Assembly (NCBI GenBank): GCA_949152475.1
Contig: OX424563.1
Location: 14,977,001 to 15,041,000 of the forward strand
DNA length: 64,000 bases
Source of the DNA: Terebella lapidaria
Lineage: Eukaryota > Annelida > Polychaeta > Terebellida > Terebellidae
Reading direction: 5' to 3'
Below are positions 46,301 through 58,300 of the stretch, in pieces. The notes beneath the pieces are model-generated. The model was not told the origin of the DNA and made no database searches. It saw only the letters and a list, made by a program, of their open reading frames with translations. Position numbers and translations under genes: made by a program. Position 1 is the stretch's first letter. Each line of letters opens with the position of its first letter.

Positions 46301-49300
46301 CCTGAGAAATGCACCTTGTTGAAGACCAAGCAGTGCCGAGCGCACTACTTCTCGAAGTTTCGAGATGAGGAAGTTTTTGCTGTGTTAGATGTCGGCAATA
46401 GTGCAGTCACTGTATATGCTTTGACAAAGGAAGAATTGAAGCGAGCAGCAGATATCATTAACAAGTTGATTGTTTTAAAGCCTGTTGTTCTACAGCCAGA
46501 GAACCTCCCAGTTCTCCAATCCAGTGTCTGGAATGAAATCATGTCCAGTTTCATTGAGAAGTATCAGGGAGTGTTGAATATCATTGAAGGCAGCGAAAAA
46601 CGACAACTGATTGTTGTATGCATCTCTGATATATATGACGAAGTGTTGGAGCGAATGATGAAATGTCTCGAAGAACACTCTGTGTTACAGCAGTTCCTAC
46701 AACTTGACGCTGGATGCCTAAGACTTCTGGAAACTTTCAGTAAGAATGAGATAGACAGAATTGTCAAAAAGTTCGCAAGCTGTTTTATGTCCTACATAGC
46801 TGTCCATGATTGGAACAAGTGTGGTTACTTGGTCAAAGGGACCAAGTTTGGATTGCCACAGGTCGTGGCAAAGTTGACAGAAGTAGCATCAGAAGTTCTC
46901 GAGTTTGACCATCCGATTGATCGACATGGAATGTCCGATTATTTCCGGTCAGAGAAAGGAAAAGAATCCCTGGGTGCTCTTGAAATGAAGTTCAAGGTTT
47001 GCTGTGAAGTCATTGACGTAGATCTTGAGGCAACCTCAAAAGAAAGAAGCATTCCTGCTGAGCAAAAAGAGAGTTTTGTGGATATATACAGAGTAGCCAT
47101 TGAGGGAGGATACACAGTGAAGATCCTGCAAGGTGACATCACAAAACTGAAGGTGGAAGCTATTGTGAATGCAGCTAACTCTGATCTTAAACACAGTGCA
47201 GGTCTGGCGAGGGCTATTGTGGAAGCTGGTAAGTTTTGCCTGATGTAATGGTAGACATATATTATCCACAATCCACAAATAAATTTATGAATATCAGAAC
47301 CATAGACATAGAAGAGATTGAGGTGGACTGCCATCTCGTACTCGGTGACCTTGAGCTTGCATCCAGAGGAAAAGGGTACTTTATTTCTGGTTTGGCATTT
47401 TCATGGAAAATTGAATTGTAATTGAATTGAACTATGTCAAATGCTGTTCGTGACATCATCACTCCTTAGAGGATCGTCAAGATTAAACATTGGCAATACA
47501 ATGTTATAGGTTGACATTGGAAGTGTAACTACTTTATTCCTCTGACCTTTTGTGACCTCAAGCTCAATAACTATAAACAGAGAGTGATATCAGAGTTGGC
47601 AGTCCATTTCTGTTCCAAGTCTATGGATGAACTGATCTGCAAATCAATGAGACTATGTGTGATTTTGCATCTGCAGGAGGCGAGAGCATACAACAGGAAT
47701 GTTCAGAGTACGTAAGACGACAACGCAAGGTGCGAGCCGGGAATGTTTTCCTGGGCTGCGAGTCAGGCACGTTGCCATGTGACTTTGTGATACATGCAGT
47801 GGGTCCCACGTACGGCAGAGGTGGTGACAACCATGAGAACCGAAACAAGGAGAATGAGCTGTATGAGGCAGCCTATAGTAGTCTAGATGCTGCGAACAAG
47901 GAAGGACTGAAGAGTGTCGCACTGCCTGCTCTGTCCACTGGTATCTTCAACTACCCTCTGAAGGAAGCGACAGAAGTCATTTGTGAAGCTGCACTGGATT
48001 TTTTGTTGAAGGAATCCAAAACTGTGAAGGAAGTGGTGTTGATCGATGTACTGCCAAAGACTGTCAACATGTTCAAGCAGTCACTGGTTGAGCTCATCAA
48101 ACAGAAGAATATCACAACTGCTTCAGTACATGAAACACCAAAGTCATCTCCACAAAAGCGATCCATCGCTGGAAGAGGTTAGAATTATATAGTAGCTCGA
48201 GTATGTACTGCTATAAATTACGGTGTAAAACATCAACGAAAACATATTCTATTTGGTAATCCGGCACTGATATATGTCTATAATCAGAAGTGAACATATA
48301 ATCACGAGAATGTATCTGATTCCCAATCAAAATAGGCACTTATAACAGGTTACTGGACCTATTTTACGAAATCATATTGGTCCTATTAGTAGCATGACAT
48401 GCCAAAGCAAGACCTCCTACAGTGCTTGTGCAAAAATGAGGTGAATTTTGAGGTAAAATTCAAGAAAATCACTGAATAATATACCTATAGCCTTCAATCC
48501 TCATATTGTGATTCAAATAACAACATTAATATATATGTGGATTGGAACATTCCAAGAGTTTATTAAAAAGATTTGAAGTAAAAGGTTAAAAAACTTGAAT
48601 ATTTTTTGGAGAAAAGAGAGGTCCATCCTACTATTAGGGCATGTGCCACTATTAGGACCTATATGGTAACCTATTGGCATGGTGTTGCATCTGCCGTTGT
48701 CATCCATCTGGACTTATGGTTCCATAAACTTTCGGCACGGACTTGCATCCGTCAACATCCATCAGCATTCGTTGTCGCCGTCGGTCTACATACTACCTGT
48801 GGTCCGATCATCTATTGCCCTGGCGTTGTGTTTGTATTATGAGCAAAAGAGAAATTTATATATAGTCATGCTATGGAAATTTATATAAACCCAAGCGCGG
48901 TAAGCAAACAAAAACTTTCGTAATACAGGACTGTACTAAATAAGGTACTACGAGATGCTGAGTCGCGGTACTACAATGATATATTATCTTCACGGCAAAC
49001 GCCACCAAGAAAAGCTTGGAATATCATCAATGAAATTATAAGCAATAAGAAAAAAAATAAATCCCAAACGTTCAACTGCATAAAACACAATGATAGAACA
49101 CACATCCGCGATGACGAAATAGCCAATGCGTTCAATGACTATTTCTCCAATATAGGGAATAGACTTGCAGACGGTCTGCCTAAAAATACTGATCAAAATA
49201 TCGAAACATTTATGGGCGACCCGGTTGCCCATACCATATTCTTGCACCCGGTGAACGAAATTGAAATATCAGATGAAATAACGAAGTTTAAAATTGGGAA

Positions 49301-52300
49301 GGCCCCTGGCCTGGACGGAGTAACGGTGAAAGTCTTGAAAGCCAGTTCAAAAAAAATAACCCCGGCTCTTGTACATATATTCAATTTGAGCTTTACAACC
49401 GGAGTCTATCCGAAAAGTCTTAAAATCGCCAAAGTAATACCTTTATTCAAAAAGGGCGATTCAAGTATGCCTGAAAATTATCGCCCGATTAGTCTGCTAT
49501 CATGCCTAAACAAATTATTGGAAAAAGTTATCGAGAAAAGATTAAGAAATTTCATAGCTCATAATAATATACTGTGTGGATATCAATTCGGATTTCGAGC
49601 TGGTCACTCAACTGCTCAGGCTCTATTAGAAATAATTATTAATATTCGAATCAAGTTGGACAATGGAGAAAATGTGCTCGGATTATACCTGGACCTGAAA
49701 AAGGCGTTTGACACCGTCGATCATAATATTTTGAAACAAAAGCTGTTGATCTATGGTTTCCGAGGAAAATGTTATGAGTTGTTATGTAGTTATTTGACTG
49801 AGCGGAAACAATGTATGTTTGTCAATGGTGTTTACTCTGAACAACAAACCATAAAAACTGGTGTTCCCCAAGGTTCCGTGCTTGGGCCCTTATTGTTTTT
49901 AATTTACGTCAATGATATTAGTAACGTTGTTCCAAATATTTCTATTCGGCTATTTGCTGATGATACTAATGTGTTTTTGCATAATCGAGATTGTAATTCG
50001 TTAGTACAGGAGACGAAACATGTGTTAATGAAATTGAAAATATGGTTTGATGTCAATAAACTAACACTGCACTTGGGAAAAACTAATTATACGATATTTC
50101 ATCCTCAAAATATAAAAAACCATGATTGTATTATGAACTTTACTGTACATGGAAATATAATATACAAAACAGAATCAGCTCGATACCTGGGTCTCGTAAT
50201 TGACGAGGAGTTAACATGGAAACCGCATGTATCAGAACTTTGTAAAAAACTTGTGAAATATACTAACATTTTTTATCGCACCAGGAATTACTTGCCATAT
50301 GAAACGAAATTACAACTCTACTTTGCATTTGTGTATTCACGCCTGTCATATTGTATCGAAATCTACGGAACCGCTAAAAATAGTGTTCTCAAACCACTAC
50401 AAGTGCTGCAGAACAAGATCATAAAAATTCTGACTTGTAATCCGCATCGATTTCCTACTAAAGTATTGTACTCAACAACCGAGTTACTTCAGCTTCAAGA
50501 AATACATCAATTGAAAATGTATACCTTTATATATCAATATGTCAATGGAAATCTACCGATTATATTCAAGCATGTATTGAGACCGCATTCACCCATGCTG
50601 AGTACGCGACACAATGAATTCTTCACTGTAAGTAAAGTGAATACAAATAACGGAGTATATTTACTGAACAACTATTGTTTGAAACTTTGGCAAACCATCC
50701 CAGAATCAATTAAATCCTCAAGATCTTTGTCGATCTTCAAAAGGAAGATTAAAACATATCTATTATCTCGATATTTTGTATAATGAAGGATATTGGAAAT
50801 CCTGGTTCAGTGGTGACCTGAACATATAAGTTTGTACCCTGATGTAAATATAATTTGTTATTGTACCTTGTGCTCACATTCAGTATTCTGACATAGCATT
50901 GTTGTGTGTTCGTTGATATTTTTGGTCCATTTCGTGTTTTACTTTGTGTTTTAGTTGGTGGAAGCATTGTTTACTGTCACTGGATGGCAAATGATTTCTA
51001 TGGCTACTGTATATAATTTAACTGCAAATTTAAGGTCACCAGCTCGATGAGCGTCAGCTTCTCTGGTGTCCTGTACGTACACTTTCATGAATAACTTTAT
51101 CTTACCAACTGATCATGTATTTATCGTGTTTGTACAAAATAAATTATCTATCTATCTATCTATCTATCCATCCATCTATGGCAGAACTAAGTGTGACCTT
51201 GAACTTAACTTTGAAGGCTCTTAAGATCATGCCTAACCTGAAATGTGTGAAATGGTCCCCTTAGACAAAATGCTTGAAGATTTGCTTGGTTCTCGTCTAC
51301 AGCCTGGTACTAGTCCATGCAAAAAAACGGTCACCGAACGGCCTGAAAACCCGGGATTTTCGTGTTGGGCCAATATCTCATGAACTTCAGTGTGTATGTG
51401 CCAATAAATGTGTCAGATCCATGGGGGACCCTCATAGCCATTCTATGGAAACATTTTGAGTAGTCTACATTGGATACAGTTGATATATTTTCCAGTTTAA
51501 TATGGGAATGAGACAGATTTCTGGCAACCTTTACAGGTCAGCAAACTGCTCTCAAGCATGATTTTTAGCTTACCGGCCCATATGTGCCGATAAGCTATTG
51601 TCGTGGTTTTTCGTCCGTCGTCTGTCGTCGTCGTCGTCCGCCACATCATCTGTTAACATTTTTAGGTTACCGGACCTTTGGTCCGATAACCTATTGCCGT
51701 GGCGTTGCGTCCGTCGTCCGTCGTCCGTCGTCCGGCGTCCGTCGTCCGTCGTCCGTTCACATTTTTATCTTTAACCCTTTCACATCGGAGATTTTTTCAG
51801 AGTCTCCCACCACCATCGGAATTAATTTCTGGAAAGTGCTTTGAACTGTCCCCAAAACTGACCCATATGTTCAATAGTGTGCAGAATAAACAGTATCAAA
51901 CATTCCCCATTGAAACCCATATGTATTTCATCAAGTAACACCCAAGCTTTCTGACTATGGTTGTTAGGGTCACCTAACCCCCCACTTGGTTGGTATGGTA
52001 ACCATGGAAACAACAAAATCGGTGAAAATCAGCAATAATTTCAATTTTGCACTGTCAGTAAGTTATATGATTGACGTTGCTCAATCTATATGCTTATTTA
52101 TTACCAATGGTATTGTCCTTTGCCCATTATCTACAACAAAATATATATAATTGTAAGAAAATAGCAAATAAAAACTTAAATAGCATAGACCTCGACTTTA
52201 TTATCAACCGCAAACTGTATTGAATATTGCCATAGTTGAACCGTCAGTTCAACAGTTTGTAGAATAAACAGTATCAAACATACCCCAATCAAACCCATAT

Positions 52301-55300
52301 GTATTTTATCAAGTAACATCCAGGCTTTCTGACTATGGTTGTTAGGGTCACTTAACCCCCGACTTGGTTGCTATGGTAACCATGGAAACAACAAAATCGG
52401 TGAAAATCAGCAACAATTTCGATTTTGCACTGTCAGTAAGTTATTTGATTGACCTTGCTCAATCTATATGCCTATTTATTACCAATGGTATTGTCCTTTG
52501 CCCATTATCTACAACAAAATATGTATAATTGTAAGAAAATAGCAAATAAAAACTTAAATAGCATAGACGTCGACTTTATTATCAACCGCAAACTGTATTG
52601 AATATTGCCATAGTTGAACCGTCAGTTCAACAGTTTGTGAAATAAACAGTACCGATATCAAACATACCCCAATCAAACCCATATGTATTTTATCAAGTAA
52701 CATCCAGGCTTTCTGACTATGGTTGTTAGAGTCACCTAACCCTTGACGTGGTTGCTATGGTAACCACGGAAACAACAAACTTGGTAAAAATCAGCAATAA
52801 TGTTGATTTTGCACTCCAAACGTATGTACAAATGTATGTCATTGCTAGTCATAAAAAATTCCATTACTGTAAAAACAATGAACATTTATGTGAACATTCT
52901 GAAGTTCTAAACCCTTATTCATTTTCTCACACTGCAGAAATAAATAATCATAAGATGCACTTGATATAAATATCAGCTTCGGAATACCGAAACTTTCCGT
53001 TGGTTCATTGTGCAAATGCATGCAATCTTTCTTGATGTTCACAAGAATGTTTTATAACATGTTACGAGAAGTCTTCAATATAATAAACATTTATACAATC
53101 TGTGTCAAAACAAATAATAATTTGTTGGAATTACATGCATCCAGTGTTGACAACTGGTATACATGTACCTCATATTACTGCAACTTTCTACCAGAATTCA
53201 AATACACTAACTTAGTAACTAAAAGTATACGAAATGGCTCCATTATAACTTAAATTTATTATACTGTATATGAAATTATAAAGATCGTTATGTACACTAT
53301 TTACTGTTATAAAATAGGTCTGGTTGAAATATTGAACAGTCGGTCTCTCAGATTTTGATTAGGAGCACATCATGATGCTCTGACAGGTCGCTGTCTCTGT
53401 CATCAGATTCGTCGGCAAGAACCACCCTCTCAGTCTCCTGCCGGGATCGTTTATGTCGTGGTCGAGGCATTTCTAACATCTTCTGATTCGAGCACATCAA
53501 ATTTGGTGCTGTCACTTAATAATTAGCACATCATCAATGTTTTTGAGGCAGATGGGGTGATCGTTTTGACAGATGACAGATCGTTTGTGTACATTGACAA
53601 AAATGTGTACGCGGTCATGTGACTTCAGGACTTGTCAAAAACTCGGAAGCGAAATACACGCACAAAATCATAATATTCACCCAGTCAGAAACTACATTAG
53701 TTTCCTTTCGTGAAATATATCATTATAATTCACTTCGATTAAGCTCTTAATTTGCAGGACTTTGTTTTGCGAAGTTGAAATTATCCATTTTTTGTGCGGC
53801 TACCTAGCAGGTGCGTTGCGCATGCGCATTCCTCAAAGTTGCCCCACTCGCAAACTTACGTTTTTATCACTATAATTCCATGTTTCCACGAACTCGCAAA
53901 TATATTGCCACGGAGACTGATAATATGATTACAATTTTATAACCTTACCAACAACTGGCTGTAAAATACGCCTTGATTTTTGAAGTTATCAATGAATTAC
54001 ATCGTTGACAAAAAAGGCGGGAAATCTGCGTCATCATGGGATTCCCGTTTGCATTCCTTGGGGAAACCCCTAAAGTTTATCAACTTTCACATTGCTTCTG
54101 TCTAATTTATATATATATATTTCATTTATTATCGTGTTAATATATTTTCCAAACGTTTATTATGAAAGATAATTTTAAAAAAAACTTTTATACGCGAAGT
54201 CATGTGACAGGCCATGCTCATGTGATCAACAACATCCGCCATGACAGTTTGACTAAACAACAAGAAAACTTGCTCGAAATAAATTGCATTTTACTGTGTT
54301 TCAGTACAGTGTTTGAGAATATTAGGCACATTTATTGTATAAATAGAACTTGAATAATCAGTCAAGCTCAGAAGAAATGTTTGTCAACGCGATTAAGAAT
54401 GAACGTAGCCGATCAACCGGCGGTGTGACAGAAACGGTCAAATTGCGTCATAACGTCAAAAAAATGCAACTTTCGCCACAGCGTGGGAATGCATAAATGC
54501 AACTTTCGACGGGAAAGAGTTAAAGTATATGATCGAATCTTCCTGAAATTTTGCACAAAAATACCTAAAAATATTTCAAGGGAAGGTTTTTTTTAGTTTT
54601 TCGATTTTCGCATTTTTTTCAAAATGGCGGCCGTTTTCGACGAAAAATGCCTGATTTTGGACTTTGGCGGCCATTTTCTCAAAAACTGTTCAATAACTTT
54701 TTTTCTTTTTGATACACAACACTCCTCATATGTACTCCTGTGATGTGTATAAGTTTCGTTGCGCTTGAATCGCTCGAAGTGGGCTATTTTGGGCCAAACT
54801 TGGCCCAAATGGGACTTTCCCATTTTAAATTCTCCTATGCTTTATAATGGGACACATTATGCCTTATATCTCACTTAATATTGTGATTAGAGACTAGGAA
54901 TCAATTGTGGACATATAGGAAATGATATTTGCTGAATATTCTCATGACCTTGAATTTGACCTCTGACCTCAGTTTCAAGGTCAAAGAACAAAATGGGTAA
55001 TATCTCGCTTATTATCGACTTTACAGCTTAGAAATCAATTTTGGACATATAGGAAATGATATATACCGAATATTCTGATGACCTTGAATTTGACCTTTGA
55101 CCTTATTTTCAAGGTCACAGGACAAAATGGCTAATATCTCACTGTTTATCGACTTTACAGCTTAGGAATCAATTATGACCATATAGGAAATGATATATGC
55201 AGATTATTGTCATGACCTTGAATTTGACCTTTGACCTCATTTTCAAGGTCACGGGACAAAATGGCTAATATCTCGCTTATTATCGACTTTACAGCTTAGG

Positions 55301-58300
55301 AATCAAATGTGGACATATAGGAAAGGATATACGCTGAATATTCTGGTGACCTTAAATTTGACCTTTGACCTTATTTTCAAGGTCATAGCACAAAATGGCT
55401 AATATCTCGCCATTATGGATTTTACAGCTTAGGAATCAATCGTGGACATATAGGAAATGATAATTATATCCATAATATTTTTGTGACTTTGAATTTGACC
55501 TTTGGCCTCATTTTCAAGTTTCTTTTAAATACAGAACACTCCTCATAATATGTACTCCTGTGGTGTGTATAAGTTTCGTTGCGCTTGAATCGCTGGAAGT
55601 GGGCCATTTTGGCCCAAACTCGGCCCAAATGAGACTTTTCCATGTTATACTCTCCTATGCGTTATAATGGGACACATTATGTCTAATATCTCACTCAATA
55701 TTCAGATTAGACACTAGAAATCGATTGTGGACATATAGGAAATGATATATGCTGAATATTCTCCTGACCTTGAATTTGACCTCTGACCTTAGTTTCAAGG
55801 TCAGACCACAAAATAGCTAATATCTCACTTATTATCGACTTTACAGATTAGAAATCAATTGTGGACATATGGGAAATAATATATGCCGAATATTCTCATG
55901 ACCTTGAATTTGACCTTTGACCTCATTTTCAAGGTCACAGGACAAAATGGCTAATATCTCGCTTCTTATCGACTTTACAGCTTAGGAATCAATTATGAAC
56001 ATATATAGGAAATGATATATGCAGATTATTGTCATGACCTTGAATTTGACCTTTGACCTCATTTTCAAGGTCACAGGACAAAATGGCTACTATCTCACTT
56101 ATTATCGATTTTACAGCTTAGGAATCAATTGTGGACATATAGGAGATGATATATGCTGAATATTCTCGGGACCTTGAATTTGACCTCCGACCTCATTTTC
56201 AAGGTCACAGGACAAACTGGCTCATATCTTGCTCCTCTATTCACTGTATGGCTTGGGAATCATTTGTGGACATGATATAGAAAATGATATACATTGATTA
56301 TTTTGATGACCTTGAATTCGACCTTTGCCCCTTCATTTTCAAGGCCACAGCACAAAATTGCTAATATCTCTCTGATTATTGAATTTACAGCTTAGCAATC
56401 AACTGTGGACATGATATATGCTTAATGTTATATATGCTGAATATTCTCTTGACCTTGAATTCAACCAGTGACCTGGCTAACATCTAAAATATTAGAAATT
56501 GTCCGGTAACCTATCTTCGGCCCTTGGCCTAATTTTTATCTTTTTTTTGGGCTGATGAATTTGCCCATAAATTTGTGTGAATATGTGTTGGGTCAATACC
56601 CCCAGACGCTTTTTTCATTTTTTTGATTGAATCGTTTATGCAGTTTTGGCGGCCATTTTTATGGCAAAAATGGCTGTTTTTGCATGTTTTCAACTTCAAA
56701 AATTATTTTCTCAAAAACTGTCTGATTAGTTTTGAGATTTTAATTTAAAAATGTTCCCCTCATATATCATTATAATGTGTATAAGTTTCGATGCTCTTGA
56801 ATTGCCGATCAGCGTGTGGCGGCCATTTTGATGTTTTCTACGGGGCCCAAATGGGATTTTCCCATGTTAAATTCTCCTATGCTTTATAATGGGTCATAAT
56901 ATTCCTGATATCTCACTTAATATTGAGATTTGAGACTTGGAATCAATTGTGGATATATAGGAAATGATATATGCTGAATATTATCGTGACCTTGAATTTG
57001 ACCTTTAACCTCATTTTCAAGGTCAGAGCACAAAATGGCCAATATCTCGTTTATTATTCACTTTACAGCTTAGGAATCAATTGTGGACATATATAGGAAA
57101 TGATATATGCTGAATATTCTCGGGACCTTAAATTTGACCTTTGACCTTATTTTCAAGGTCAAAGCACAAAATGGCTAATATCTCGGTTATTATCGACTTT
57201 ATAGCTAGCTTAGAAATCAATTGTGGACATATAGGAAATGATATATGCCGAATATTCTGCTGACCTTGAATTTGACCTTTGACTTCATTTTCAAGATCAC
57301 AGGACAGAATGGCTAATATCTCGCTTAATATTCACTTTACAGTTTGGGAATCAATTGTGGACATATGAGAAATGATATATGCTGAATATTCTCATGACCT
57401 TGAATATGGCCTTTGACCTCATTTTCAAGGTCAAAGCACAAAATTGTTAATATCTGCTTATTATCGACTTTACAGCTCAGGAATCAATTGTGGACATATA
57501 GGAAATGATATATGCTGAATATTCTGATGACCTTGATTTTGACCTTTGACCTAATTTTCAAGGTCAAAGCACAAAATGGCTAGTATCTCGCTTATTATCA
57601 ACTTTACAGCTTGGGAATCAATTGTGGACATACAGGAAATGATATATGCTGAATATTCTGATGACCTTGATTCTGACCTTTGACCTAATTTTCAAAGTCA
57701 AAGCACAAAATGGCTAATATCCTGCTTATTATCAACTTTACAGCTTGGGAATCAATTGTGGACAGGAAATTATATATGCCGAATATTCTGATGACCTTGA
57801 ATTTGACATTTGCCTCATTTTCAAGGTCAGAGCACAAAATGGCTAATATCTCGCTTATTATTTACTTTACAGCTTAGGAATCAATTGTGGACATATAAGA
57901 AATGATATTCTCATGACCTTGAATATGACCTTTGCTCTCATTTTCAAGGTCAGAGCACAAAATGGTGCATATCTCACTTGTTGTCAACTTTACAGCTTAA
58001 AAATCAATTGTAGACATGTAGGAAATGATCTTGCTGAATATAATTGTGACCTTGTAGTTACCAGGTTACCGGATGATTGGTCCAATCACCTATTGGCTAG
58101 CCGGTAAGCTACAAGTCCCTTGGGCCTATTTTTTTAGAATTTTGGTTTTTCTTTGAAAACTGTTATCCTTCATGGTAAATATACCACTGACAGGTGATTT
58201 GGTCAGCTATCTCATGTAAATAATATTACCTGCAACAATATATACCCATTTACTGATAATGGTTATATCAGCGATTTATGAACTTGCCATAAGTTGCCAG

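Larger units (their letters stand above)
51775..54519. mobile_element. piggyBac-like element, decayed, with TTAA duplication
   Basis: The host text CTTTAAAG is split as CTTTAA|CCCTTTCACATCGGA ... GACGGGAAAGAG|TTAAAG. Ends are imperfect inverted repeats starting CCCTTTC and CTCTTTC. TTAA targets and a CCC-like start are classic for piggyBac. The left half is a 378-bp tandem array; the right half has a transposase N-terminal remnant on the - strand. Length is 2,745 bases. Confidence 0.75.
51664..56537 (+). mobile_element. A-type element nested in the B element
   Basis: Standard A 5' hairpin and GTCCGTC run; at 51774, inside the conserved ATCTTTAAAG leader, a TTAA element is inserted. The leader resumes at 54520 with TTAAAGTATATGATCG. 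Two runs of 134-bp monomers follow, separated near 55520-55640 by a repeated leader segment. The 3' end at 56501-56537 has GTCCGGTAACCT and the hairpin TTCGGCCCTTGGCCTAA. Confidence 0.75.
51567..58135 (+). mobile_element. B-type Helentron-like element, outermost of a four-level nest
   Basis: The 5' end AGCTTACCGGCC with hairpin partner GCCGATAAGCT at 51567-51595, then TATTG and TCGTCCGTCGTC. After 97 bases an A element is inserted in a T-run; B resumes at 56538 with ATCTTTTTTTTGGGCTG and runs through about nine satellite monomers. The 3' end has GCCGGTAAGCT, the exact inverse of the 5' end, then AGTCCCTTGGGCC and T's at 58100-58135. Confidence 0.75.

Noticed and set aside
45848-46345. 165-codon - strand frame opposite the KH-like exon
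   Set aside because: It is the shadow of exon 8, whose + strand frame has the conserved domains and splice sites.
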